A stretch of 9,674 nucleotides of DNA from assembly GCA_937930585.1 (NCBI GenBank), contig CALHCA010000130.1, positions 1-9,674 of the forward strand, given 5' to 3'. Made by a program: the position numbers and the translations under genes. Below are positions 1 through 5,901 of this stretch, piece after piece. This stretch comes from an uncultured bacterium (GTDB lineage: Bacteria > Patescibacteriota > Saccharimonadia > Saccharimonadales > Saccharimonadaceae). The notes beneath the pieces were generated by a model. The model was not told where the DNA came from, made no database searches, and worked only from the letters and a program-made list of their open reading frames with translations. Numbering within the stretch: the first letter of the stretch is position 1; each line of letters starts with the position of its first letter.

Positions 1-100
1 ACGCGAAATTCCATCATTTTTTGAGAACCGAATACACGAAGTAATCGCAGACGAAATTGAAGCAAGAAAAATCATGCTTGCAGATTTGGGGGAAGAATAG
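1..100 (+). CDS. 3' end of an unrecognised protein (partial)
   Basis: An open frame enters from the left edge (first full codon at 2) and stops at TAG, 98-100, giving 32 C-terminal residues. They are rich in charged residues and read like an amphipathic helix (the last part is ARKIMLADLGEE). Codon use matches the neighbours, and the following gene starts only 9 bases after the stop, so the two are probably co-transcribed. I do not recognise the family from so short a tail and assign no function. It could only be identified with the sequence to the left. Confidence 0.6.
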   Translation, partial: REIPSFFENRIHEVIADEIEARKIMLADLGEE

Positions 101-109
101 AAAGCCTAT

Positions 110-466
110 ATGATTACAAAAGAAAAATGGGCAGAGATCAAACTCGACTGGGAGAGATATGGTGGTGAATACATTGGCGTATTATTTATTATCGTTCTAA
201 TTGTTTCATTATTTTGGTTTTTTATGATTAACCCTGCAATTGAAGGAGCTCACAAAGAAGAACTAACCTCACTTAAAACTCAAATTTTGCAAAAAATCGT
301 AAATAATTCTGCAACTTTGGAGTTCTCGAACGAGAATGAAGCCAAAAGAACAGAATTAAACCTTAAGGAGATTTCAAGAAAGGATAATATTCATTTTAAG
401 GATATTAAACTTTCAAGAAAAGGTGAAAAATTCGAAATTAAAGTCCAATTCAAAAGCGCAAAATAG
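110..466 (+). CDS. Small single-pass membrane protein, unknown function
   Basis: This 118-residue protein is not one I recognise. Residues 1-20 are charged (K4, K6, K11, R16). A strongly hydrophobic helix follows at about 21-40 (YIGVLFIIVLIVSLFWFFMI), then about 78 polar, lysine- and glutamate-rich residues. The positive-inside rule predicts the N-terminus in the cytoplasm and the C-terminal part outside. That C-terminal part looks like a helix (about 45-65) followed by a small alternating beta-type region. The start is ATG 110, 9 nt after the previous stop, with only a weak purine-rich RBS (AGAAAG). The gene ends inside its own terminator: its TAG lies in the hairpin loop. Homologues may be restricted to the lineage. 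Confidence 0.75.
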   Translation: MITKEKWAEIKLDWERYGGEYIGVLFIIVLIVSLFWFFMINPAIEGAHKEELTSLKTQILQKIVNNSATLEFSNENEAKRTELNLKEISRKDNIHFKDIKLSRKGEKFEIKVQFKSAK

Positions 467-479
467 ATTGCGCTTTTTT
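452..479 (+). terminator. Rho-independent terminator overlapping the gene end
   Basis: Stem AAAAGCGCAA (452-461) pairs perfectly over 10 bp with TTGCGCTTTT (468-477). The loop is 6 nt and a T-run extends to 479. The stop codon (464-466) of the membrane-protein gene is in the loop. The hairpin also lies 9 nt beyond the stop of rimK, which converges from the right. The stem begins with AAAA, so it can serve the minus strand with a shorter T-tract. It is probably bidirectional. Confidence 0.8.
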
Positions 480-485
480 AAATTT

Positions 486-1403
486 TTATGCTCCAATTTT
501 ATCTTTTTTATTGCCACGTTTTGCATTTCGCTCGATATAGTCAATAATTTTACCTGCAACATCGCGATATGTCACTTTCTCGATTCCGAAACCTGGGCTA
601 GCATTAACCTCCAAAACCAACGGACCACGTGCCGAACGCATTAAATCAACACCAGCAACTGTTAAGCCCATCGCCTTTGCAGCCCGAACCGCCATTCGCT
701 TTTCTTCAGGTGTAAGTTTAATTGGCTCACCCAATCCACCTTTGTGTAAATTCGAACGAAAATCATCATCTAAACTCTGCCGCTTCATACTTGCCACCAC
801 TTGAGAACCAACCACAAAGGCTCGAATATCCGTTCCTGCCGACTCTTTAATAAACTCTTGCAAAAGAACGTTTGTGCCATCTGAGTTTGTTAAATAGAAA
901 GCTTGAAGCACCGATTTTGCGGCCTTTTTAGTTTCCGCTAAAACTACACCATTTCCGTGAGTTCCACGAGCAAGCTTAATAATTGCGGGCGTTCCACCAA
1001 TTTCTTCCAAAAGGTCATCGATATCATTCGAATTTCGAGAAAACACCGTTTTAGGGATCGAAACACCATATTTTGCCATAATTTGAGTTGAGCGTAATTT
1101 ATCACGAGCACGTGTGATTGCTATTGAACGATTCACAAAAAATGCTCGCGGATAAGCTGTTTCTAGTTGGCGAACTACGGATGTGCCATATTCAGTCATA
1201 TGGCTAGCAATTCGCGGAATAAAGGCATCAAATTTACCAATATTTTCACCATCATACATAACTTTCGGATTTTTTTCGTCAATCGAAACATAGCATTTTT
1301 TATAAGCAATTATCTCAACCTCATGACCACGCTTCTCCGCTTCTTCTCGCAATCGTTTTGTTGAATAATTCCCTGGCCCGTTCGACAAAATCGCAATTCT
1401 CAT
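486..1403 (-). CDS. rimK: RimK-type ATP-grasp ligase (ribosomal protein S6 glutamylation)
   Basis: This 305-residue protein is close in length and sequence pattern to E. coli RimK (300 aa), which adds glutamates to the C-terminus of ribosomal protein S6. The N-terminal pre-ATP-grasp part (MRIAILSNG, then YSTKRLREEAEKRGHEV) is followed by RARDKLRS at about 98-105. The ATP-grasp core has IIKLARGTHGNGVV (about 141-154), QEFIKE (182-187), DIRAFVVG (192-199), DFRSNLHKGG (214-223), GVDLMR and EVNASPG (265-271), which carries the metal- and ATP-binding Glu and Asn. The loop after ASPG is one residue shorter than in E. coli. I chose ATG 1403, not the in-frame ATG 1430, because it aligns with RimK, follows GGGAG at 1414-1418 by 10 nt, and overlaps the protease stop by one base (TAATG), implying coupled translation. 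Target preference (S6 or another acceptor) is inferred. Confidence 0.9.
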   Translation of the reverse strand: MRIAILSNGPGNYSTKRLREEAEKRGHEVEIIAYKKCYVSIDEKNPKVMYDGENIGKFDAFIPRIASHMTEYGTSVVRQLETAYPRAFFVNRSIAITRARDKLRSTQIMAKYGVSIPKTVFSRNSNDIDDLLEEIGGTPAIIKLARGTHGNGVVLAETKKAAKSVLQAFYLTNSDGTNVLLQEFIKESAGTDIRAFVVGSQVVASMKRQSLDDDFRSNLHKGGLGEPIKLTPEEKRMAVRAAKAMGLTVAGVDLMRSARGPLVLEVNASPGFGIEKVTYRDVAGKIIDYIERNAKRGNKKDKIGA

Positions 1404-1849
1404 TACTGTTTTTCTCCCATTAATTTCCATTCTTCATCAAGGTTAATTTTTCGGCGTGAGTCGACCAAAATATTATTTTTAATTAGAAAAGCTCGACCGA
1501 TCAACATCTTAAATTTCATTTTAGAACGATCATCTAATCCGAATAGAGCTTCAAATTCTCTTCCCTCAATTAAAATTTTAAATTTTACTAAATATCGAGT
1601 TTTTGAGCCACCGTGTGTATTTTTAACTGTTCGAAATCTAAAACTCCGTGTTTTAAAATGAAGTTTTTTATCGCCTAACAAGTCAAAACTTAATTCTCCA
1701 TCCTTTTCGAAAATATTTTCAGCATGAACGACTCCTGAAAAAGCCCCTGTATCAATTTTAGCGATAGTTTTAACTTCCGAGATTTTTTCTCCTGCAACAC
1801 CAGTAAAAGTCACATCTTCAAAAGTTCCAAAAATCACTTTTTCTTCCAT
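1403..1849 (-). CDS. RimB-like retropepsin-fold protease (PF05618 type)
   Basis: This 148-residue protein belongs to the family annotated as putative ATP-dependent zinc protease, now regarded as retropepsin-like; in Pseudomonas the RimK partner RimB belongs here. The visible signature is KIDTGAFSGVVHA (about 31-43), whose DTGA is the aspartic-protease-like motif. The conserved C-terminal segment MLIGRAFLIKNNILVDSRR follows near 115-135. Length is typical of the family. ATG 1849 is preferred over GTG 1861 because the strong GAGGAG at 1861-1866 overlaps that GTG but sits 11 nt before the ATG. Its stop overlaps the rimK start by one base, so the pair forms one writer/eraser-type unit. In S6 tail metabolism the protease removes or edits the glutamate tail; that role here is inferred from the neighbour. 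Confidence 0.85.
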   Translation of the reverse strand: MEEKVIFGTFEDVTFTGVAGEKISEVKTIAKIDTGAFSGVVHAENIFEKDGELSFDLLGDKKLHFKTRSFRFRTVKNTHGGSKTRYLVKFKILIEGREFEALFGLDDRSKMKFKMLIGRAFLIKNNILVDSRRKINLDEEWKLMGEKQ

Positions 1850-1860
1850 AAAAAGAATCA

Positions 1861-1866
1861 CTCCTC
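1861..1866 (-). promoter_or_regulatory. Ribosome binding site of the RimB-like gene
   Basis: GAGGAG on the minus strand lies 11 nt before ATG 1849. It overlaps the alternative GTG 1861, which it therefore cannot serve, and so decides the start. Confidence 0.75.
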
Positions 1867-1894
1867 GCTGAATTTATTATTTAAAACTACCCAA

Positions 1895-1923
1895 ATTTTA
1901 CCACGTTATCTAATTTTTGTCAA
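1895..1923 (-). promoter_or_regulatory. Consensus sigma70-type promoter of the rimB-like/rimK unit
   Basis: On the minus strand there is a perfect -35 TTGACA (1918-1923), a 17-nt spacer, and -10 TAAAAT (1895-1900) preceded by TGG (extended -10). Transcription should start near 1888, leaving a leader of about 38 nt that contains the GAGGAG RBS. The -35 box ends 1 nt before the stop codon of the upstream metalloprotease gene, so no intergenic space is wasted. Confidence 0.85.
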
Positions 1924-1924
1924 A

Positions 1925-3289
1925 CTATTTCTTTCCAACCTTAAGCTCATAAATCTGCCTTTGTTGATCCGAGTTGAGCAAATTATTTTTTCCGCCAAGC
2001 AAAAAATCATCAATCAATGTCGGTGAATCAATATTCTCTTCAATGTATTTCCAAATTTCTTGACCACCGTTAAAATAGCTTAAGTCTTTAAACCAAGGCA
2101 ATTCATCAGTTCCACGAAAAATCCTCTGCGTATTTCGATAAGCAATCTGACGTTTCTTATCGATATTCTCTTCCGAAAAATTATTTTTTCCGTCGAGAAT
2201 GCTCATCCTCCAATTAGTTTCGAAAGCTTTACGAAAACTCATATTATTAAAATAAGCAAAGCCTGCCGTTAAATAATGTTGAACGCCCGCTTCTTGATAA
2301 TCACCTTTTACAGCCATTTCCATAGCGCGAGCAATTCCCTCTTCAGTATTCATATAGCCATCAAGCCCAGTTCTTAAAGCTTGATTATCATAAATCTCAC
2401 CCATTTGAGCACGCATATAGTGTGTTCCAATTTCGTGCACGACCAAGCCTTCAAGCTCTTTTTTTGAGACTGGTTTTCGATTTTCGGGAATAAAAATCTT
2501 CTTATCTTTTGCTGAAACTGCAATCGCACCGGAGCCTTTCCATTCAACATTAAATTTCGAAAATCCATCTTTTTCAAAATCTTTCAAAATATTTTCGAAA
2601 ACCTCAAAAATTTCCTTTGCTGAATATTTCTCATTGCCATCTTTTTCCGGAATAAGTTCTAATTGTCTTGAATATAAGTCTTTAATAATCTCACCAAAAT
2701 TATGAAAAACTTCATCACTCGGCTTGAATCTTTCTATATTTTGATTTGAAATTTCATCCTTTTTAATTAATTCATAAAACTCTGAACGGATTTTTTCACC
2801 TTTTTCATCAAGCTCTAAAGACTCAATTTTTGTAATTTTGTCCGAAAGTAGAGAATGAAATGTTTTAAAGTTTGGCTCGCCATAAACTTCGATATTATTT
2901 TTCATGAATTCTTCTTGAGCTTTTTGCCTATCCGCTAAACTTTCGGCTTTTCGAAAATTATAAGCCGCTTCAAGCATCTTAACAGTTTTAATTCTCGTTT
3001 CAAGTTGAGTATTATACATTTCTCGCTCAATCTCACCAAGCGAATTATCGTTTTCAACTGCTAAAATTGCATTCGAAATATTTTGGTAAAGATTTTCAAT
3101 TTCACCACTATTTAGCTTTTCATATTTATTATTTGGCCGAGAAAGATTATTATTCTCAAGAAATTCAGACTTTGCTTCATTTGCATTTTCTGGAGTAAAT
3201 GTTGAAATAACTTTTGGCTCCGAATCTTTAAAAACCTCCCTCGTATCAAGAAATTCATTTTTGCCAAAATTACTTTCGAAATTATTCAT
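1925..3289 (-). CDS. DUF1704/MATCAP-like HExxxH metalloprotease
   Basis: This 454-residue protein has no signal peptide or membrane segment. Residues 1-240 are highly charged and helical, probably partly coiled coil. The C-terminal part carries LVVHEIGTHYMRAQMGEIYDN, with the HExxxH zinc site H285-E286-H290. After GLDGYMN comes TEEGIARAME (E316-E317-G318), the position of the QEGLA motif of the DUF1704 family (flavohemoglobin expression-modulating QEGLA proteins; human KIAA0895L/MATCAP tubulin tyrosine carboxypeptidase). Spacing and order of the two motifs support a zinc peptidase. The bacterial substrate is unknown; tubulin is not expected in the cell itself. The gene starts 3 nt after the rnc stop with a weak AGAGA RBS, so it is the last gene of the nusB operon. 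It has no obvious terminator and is followed directly by the rimB/rimK promoter. Family assignment is by motif only. Confidence 0.75.
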   Translation of the reverse strand: MNNFESNFGKNEFLDTREVFKDSEPKVISTFTPENANEAKSEFLENNNLSRPNNKYEKLNSGEIENLYQNISNAILAVENDNSLGEIEREMYNTQLETRIKTVKMLEAAYNFRKAESLADRQKAQEEFMKNNIEVYGEPNFKTFHSLLSDKITKIESLELDEKGEKIRSEFYELIKKDEISNQNIERFKPSDEVFHNFGEIIKDLYSRQLELIPEKDGNEKYSAKEIFEVFENILKDFEKDGFSKFNVEWKGSGAIAVSAKDKKIFIPENRKPVSKKELEGLVVHEIGTHYMRAQMGEIYDNQALRTGLDGYMNTEEGIARAMEMAVKGDYQEAGVQHYLTAGFAYFNNMSFRKAFETNWRMSILDGKNNFSEENIDKKRQIAYRNTQRIFRGTDELPWFKDLSYFNGGQEIWKYIEENIDSPTLIDDFLLGGKNNLLNSDQQRQIYELKVGKK

Positions 3290-3292
3290 AAA

Positions 3293-4009
3293 TTATCTCT
3301 TTTCGCTATTTTTATATTTTCTAATCGCTTCTCGAGCCGCTTCTTGTTGAGCTGTTTGCTTGCTTGGACCTTCACCTTCACCCATTTTTTTATCACCGAC
3401 AAAAACACCAAGAGTAAAATTCTTATCATGGTCTGGGCCATCCTCTTTAAGAACTTTATAGATTGGCGTAAAACCATCTCTTGCTTGTGAAATTTCTTGT
3501 AAATAACTCTTTGGATCGCGCCAAGATTCTTCTTCTAAAATTTGCGGTAGAGTACTCAAAATATTATCTGTGATGTATTTTTTTGCAGCTTCATAACCCT
3601 TATCAAGATAAATAGCACCCGTCGTTGCCTCAAAAGCGTTCGCCAAAATCTGCTGGCGAGCCCTTGCAGACCCCTGTTTTTCACCACGACTCATTCGAAT
3701 TAATTTTTCATAGCCGAGTCTTTCACCAGCCGCACCAATACTTTCAGTTCTAACCAACGCCGAACGCCAAGCCGTCAAAATTCCCTCGGGCTTATCATAA
3801 TTCGAAAATAGAAAATCAGTAGTAACGAGCTCTAAAACCGCATCACCCAAAAATTCAAGTCGTTCATTATGCTCGCTTGCCGACTTTTTGTGTTCATTTA
3901 GATAACTTCGATGTGTTAATGCAGTAACTAATAAATCAATATTTTCGAAATCATAGCCAAGTTTCTCTTTTGCCCATTCATGATAGGGCGCCAATAAAAT
4001 TCCACTCAT
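3293..4009 (-). CDS. rnc: Ribonuclease III
   Basis: This 238-residue endonuclease cleaves double-stranded RNA, including rRNA precursors. The RNase III domain (about 1-155) shows LTHRSYLNEH (31-40) and the signature HNERLEFLGDAVLE (47-60), with catalytic E52 and D56. The second half-site is ILANAFEATTGAIYLD (121-136), where E127 is kept but the usual Asp (E. coli D114) is Asn124. A double-stranded-RNA-binding domain follows at about 165-235 (DPKSYLQEISQ through GPSKQTAQQEAAREAIRKY). Length is normal. ATG 4009 has AGGAG (4018-4022) 8 nt upstream and overlaps the Nudix stop by one base (TAATG), so translation is coupled. It shares an operon with NusB, which also acts on rRNA transcription. Activity with Asn124 is likely but not certain. 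Confidence 0.93.
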   Translation of the reverse strand: MSGILLAPYHEWAKEKLGYDFENIDLLVTALTHRSYLNEHKKSASEHNERLEFLGDAVLELVTTDFLFSNYDKPEGILTAWRSALVRTESIGAAGERLGYEKLIRMSRGEKQGSARARQQILANAFEATTGAIYLDKGYEAAKKYITDNILSTLPQILEEESWRDPKSYLQEISQARDGFTPIYKVLKEDGPDHDKNFTLGVFVGDKKMGEGEGPSKQTAQQEAAREAIRKYKNSEKR

Positions 4010-4506
4010 TATAAGTTCTCCTGTCTAATTTTTTTCATTGCAAGCAAAATTAGCTTACCAATATCTTCATATTCGATCTCATCCAATGCATCAGAAAAAC
4101 TAAACCATTTGATGCCGTTCATCCAATCTTCTTTCTGAATTGCATCAGTATCGCCAAGTGCTTTCACTAAAAAAACTTGAGTCGTCATTAAAACAAGCTT
4201 ATCAATTCGCCGATATCGAAAATTTATTTTGCCAAGCCAGCCAATAATTTTTACATCATGAAGGCCCGCTTCTTCCCCAATTTCGCGCTTAGCGGTTTCT
4301 TGGGCGGTTTCTCCTTCTTCGATATGACCTTTCGGAATCGTCCAGCGATCTTTCGAATCTTGAATTAGTAAAATTTCAACTTCATTTTTTTGATTACGAC
4401 GAAAAATTACGCCACCAGCAGTTGGTTCACGAACAATTTCCTGAATTGAAGATCGGCGCGTTCTATGAAAATATTTTCGAAAATGTTCAACCTTCTTGTT
4501 CGCCAT
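4009..4506 (-). CDS. Nudix hydrolase
   Basis: This 165-residue protein hydrolyses a nucleoside diphosphate linked to another moiety; the substrate is unassigned. The full Nudix box [23 protein letters not shown] spans residues 60-82 with every signature position present (G, E, RE, EE, G). It is preceded by TAGGVIFRR (29-37) and WTIPKG, a layout shared with small Ap4A-hydrolase-like members. The basic N-terminus (residues 1-20, with [11 protein letters not shown]) is an extra that could bind nucleic acid; that is inference. ATG 4506 is preferred over TTG 4521 because GGAGG (4513-4517) stands 6 nt before it. The gene overlaps nusB by 20 nt and its stop overlaps the rnc ATG. Confidence 0.9.
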   Translation of the reverse strand: MANKKVEHFRKYFHRTRRSSIQEIVREPTAGGVIFRRNQKNEVEILLIQDSKDRWTIPKGHIEEGETAQETAKREIGEEAGLHDVKIIGWLGKINFRYRRIDKLVLMTTQVFLVKALGDTDAIQKEDWMNGIKWFSFSDALDEIEYEDIGKLILLAMKKIRQENL

Positions 4507-4942
4507 TTTGTTCCTCCACAAAAAGCTTATACGCCGTTCCTAATACGCCGTTAATAAACTTACTTGAATTATCGGAACCAAACGCTTTAGCAAGCTCAAC
4601 TGCTTCATTTATAGCCACTTTTGGTGGAACCGTTTCTCGAGAATGAAGCAATTCATAAAGCCCCATTCTTAAAACATTACGGTCAATTCGCGCAATCTGT
4701 GAAATTGGCCATTCTGGCGCCATTGGCTGAAGTTTTGTGTCTAGTTCAACTTGTCTTTCAATAATCCCGTTTAATAAATCTTGAACGAATTGCTTATCTC
4801 CAATCGCTTCTTCGTATTGCTTCATATTTCGAAAAATAATCTCAGCCAAATCAACAGTTTTATCTTGTGCCTGAGAGCGAAATTCATATTCATAAAGTGT
4901 TTGAAGAACAACAATCCTTCCTAAATGTCTATTTGATGCCAT
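4487..4942 (-). CDS. nusB: Transcription antitermination factor NusB
   Basis: This 151-residue all-alpha RNA-binding protein joins NusE (ribosomal protein S10) at boxA RNA to keep rRNA transcription processive. The family hallmarks are visible: [19 protein letters not shown] at the N-terminus (3-21), [17 protein letters not shown] (83-99), and [30 protein letters not shown] (about 106-135). It ends with a short acidic tail and stops with TGA (4487-4489), evidence that UGA is a stop in this organism. It heads the operon nusB, Nudix, rnc, metalloprotease. No good Shine-Dalgarno lies close to ATG 4942; AGGAAAG is about 16 nt away and near the predicted transcription start. Confidence 0.93.
   Translation of the reverse strand: MASNRHLGRIVVLQTLYEYEFRSQAQDKTVDLAEIIFRNMKQYEEAIGDKQFVQDLLNGIIERQVELDTKLQPMAPEWPISQIARIDRNVLRMGLYELLHSRETVPPKVAINEAVELAKAFGSDNSSKFINGVLGTAYKLFVEEQNGEQEG
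4513..4517 (-). promoter_or_regulatory. Ribosome binding site of the Nudix gene, inside nusB
   Basis: GGAGG lies 6 nt before ATG 4506, within the last codons of nusB. It decides the start against the upstream TTG codon. Confidence 0.75.
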
Positions 4943-4963
4943 TTTTACGTAAGGTTCTTTCCT

Positions 4964-4991
4964 ATATTAAAATATTATTATTTTTTGTCAA
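4964..4991 (-). promoter_or_regulatory. Promoter of the nusB-nudix-rnc-metalloprotease operon
   Basis: On the minus strand: -35 TTGACA (4986-4991), a 16-nt spacer, and -10 TAATAT (4964-4969). The predicted start near 4957 leaves only about 15 nt of leader before ATG 4942. The -35 box lies 9 nt from the rpmF terminator stem. Confidence 0.7.
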
Positions 4992-5000
4992 ATGAAAATT

Positions 5001-5032
5001 AAAACGCCAGCAAATTAAGCAGCTAGCGTTTT
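5001..5032 (-). terminator. rpmF terminator hairpin containing its stop codon
   Basis: Reading the minus strand, AAAACGCTAGC (5032-5022) pairs with GCTGGCGTTTT (5011-5001) over 11 bp with one G-U pair. The loop is 10 nt. It is followed by AATTTT. The rpmF stop (5015-5017) is in the loop, so the last codons of the gene form the left arm. Confidence 0.8.
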
Positions 5033-5194
5033 GTTTTCTTCGAGTTGCTTGTTTAGGGCTTTACCAGATTGTTTTTTAGTTGTGTAAACTTTCACTGGTG
5101 ATTTTTTATTAACTCGACGAGCTAAATCCAATCGCAAGTGGCTGCGTCGCAAACCAGTCTTTCGAGGACTACTCTGTTTCTTTGGCTGTGCCAT
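5015..5194 (-). CDS. rpmF: Ribosomal protein bL32, zinc-free divergent form
   Basis: This 59-residue basic protein begins MAQPKKQSSPRKTGLRRSHL, which matches the start of bL32 (MAVPKxKxSxxRxxxRRxH). bL32 sits on the large subunit. The C-terminal half differs from the common form: there is no cysteine in the whole protein, so neither pair of the zinc ribbon (CPxCG...CxxCG) exists. It ends with KSPVKVYTTKKQSGKALNKQLEENKTLAA. The start ATG 5194 is fixed by AAGGAG (5204-5209) 9 nt upstream. It is a single-gene unit with its own promoter and terminator. The frame is too short for many gene callers. The assignment rests on the N-terminal motif, the size and the very basic composition. Confidence 0.85.
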   Translation of the reverse strand: MAQPKKQSSPRKTGLRRSHLRLDLARRVNKKSPVKVYTTKKQSGKALNKQLEENKTLAA

Positions 5195-5203
5195 TTAAAG
5201 TTT

Positions 5204-5209
5204 CTCCTT
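5204..5209 (-). promoter_or_regulatory. Strong Shine-Dalgarno of rpmF
   Basis: AAGGAG lies 9 nt before ATG 5194. It supports translation of this short frame and contrasts with the leaderless neighbours. Confidence 0.75.
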
Positions 5210-5235
5210 AGGTTTATTATTTTCCTTCAATATCA

Positions 5236-5264
5236 ATTATACCTTAATTTTAAAGATAAAGCAA
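5236..5264 (-). promoter_or_regulatory. rpmF promoter
   Basis: On the minus strand: -35 TTGCTT (5259-5264), a 17-nt spacer, and a perfect -10 TATAAT (5236-5241). The predicted start is near 5229, giving a leader of about 35 nt with a good RBS. It is divergent from the promoter at 5284-5312; the two -35 boxes are 19 nt apart. Confidence 0.75.
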
Positions 5265-5283
5265 GCTTTTTATAAATCTATTA

Positions 5284-5312
5284 TTGACTTTTTATTATTT
5301 TTATGCTATAAT
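5284..5312 (+). promoter_or_regulatory. Extended -10 promoter giving a leaderless mRNA
   Basis: -35 TTGACT (5284-5289), a 17-nt spacer, and perfect -10 TATAAT (5307-5312) preceded by TGC (extended -10). Only 9 nt separate the -10 box from ATG 5322, so the transcript should begin 2-4 nt before the start codon. Confidence 0.8.
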
Positions 5313-5321
5313 AAGAACGTT

Positions 5322-5867
5322 ATGGAAAAATATCAAAACAAAAATAATCAAAATAAAGAAATAATAAAAATTAGTAGGAAAAAACTGAAACAATTTGGCG
5401 CTTTAGCAATGACCGCTGGAGCACTCGGCGGCTGGTTTGGCCACGATACTTATAAAAATTATCAGGAAAATCACCCACCAGAAATTTTCCAAAAAAGTCA
5501 AACTGAAGGTTTAGACAACTCTGAAATGGATTTTTCAGAACTTAAAAAAATTTCAGATGATGGCGGCATAATTCATCTACAAAAAGGAGACGCCATAAGA
5601 AGCTCAACTAGTGAATATTATGAAAACCCTGAAAATTACACTTTCAGTGAATCAAACCACTCAGCAATTGGTATCATGAATGTCGGCAAGGACTTTATTG
5701 CTAAGGGAGAGGTTTATCTACAAGATGGAAACAATCCAAAATTAATCACTAGAATTGAAAATTTCGAAACAACCTCAACAGGCGAAAAAACCAATATTGA
5801 TTTAAATGTTGATAAAGATGGCTGGGTTGCAGTTGATGCGAACAGAGGAGATTTTCAGCAAAAATAA
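5322..5867 (+). CDS. Membrane-anchored protein of unknown function
   Basis: I do not recognise this 181-residue protein. Residues 1-24 are polar and basic (repeated N and K, then SRKKLKQ). A short hydrophobic, glycine- and alanine-rich helix follows at about 25-40 (FGALAMTAGALGGWFG), with small-residue spacing that could pack against another helix. The remaining 140 residues are acidic and polar. From about 85 they look beta-rich (GGIIHLQKGDAIR, HSAIGIMNVGKDFIAKGEVYLQDG, KLITRIENFE, DGWVAVDANRG). The likely topology is N-terminus in, domain outside, with the helix as an uncleaved anchor. There are no cysteines and no lipobox. No Shine-Dalgarno precedes ATG 5322 and the promoter is too close for a leader. 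It is a single-gene unit converging on leuS through a shared terminator. A role at the cell surface is inference only. Confidence 0.8.
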   Translation: MEKYQNKNNQNKEIIKISRKKLKQFGALAMTAGALGGWFGHDTYKNYQENHPPEIFQKSQTEGLDNSEMDFSELKKISDDGGIIHLQKGDAIRSSTSEYYENPENYTFSESNHSAIGIMNVGKDFIAKGEVYLQDGNNPKLITRIENFETTSTGEKTNIDLNVDKDGWVAVDANRGDFQQK

Positions 5868-5901
5868 TAAAATGGAGGAATAAACCTCCATTTTATTATT
5901 T
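5862..5901. terminator. Bidirectional terminator shared by convergent genes
   Basis: Stem AAATAATAAAATGGAGG (5862-5878) pairs perfectly over 17 bp with 5885-5901, with a 6-nt loop. The A/T-rich outer part gives a U-tract for either direction. The stop of the membrane-protein gene (5865-5867) and the stop of leuS (5896-5898 on the plus strand) lie opposite each other in the stem. Confidence 0.9.

Noticed and set aside
423..644. Plus-strand open frame across the terminator into rimK
   Set aside because: It overlaps two supported genes and crosses the hairpin; no coding signal.
1404..1430. N-terminal extension of RimK starting at ATG 1430
   Set aside because: The nine extra residues do not match RimK, overlap the protease gene, and ATG 1403 has a better RBS and the TAATG coupling.
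4487..4489. Possible UGA recoding as in Gracilibacteria
   Set aside because: nusB and the P-loop gene end at TGA exactly at natural protein ends, and conserved Trp and Gly positions in leuS use ordinary codons.
5257..5270. Small inverted repeat AAAGC-AA-GCTTT between the divergent promoters
   Set aside because: The 2-nt loop is too small for an RNA hairpin and it coincides with the rpmF -35 region; likely chance in AT-rich DNA.
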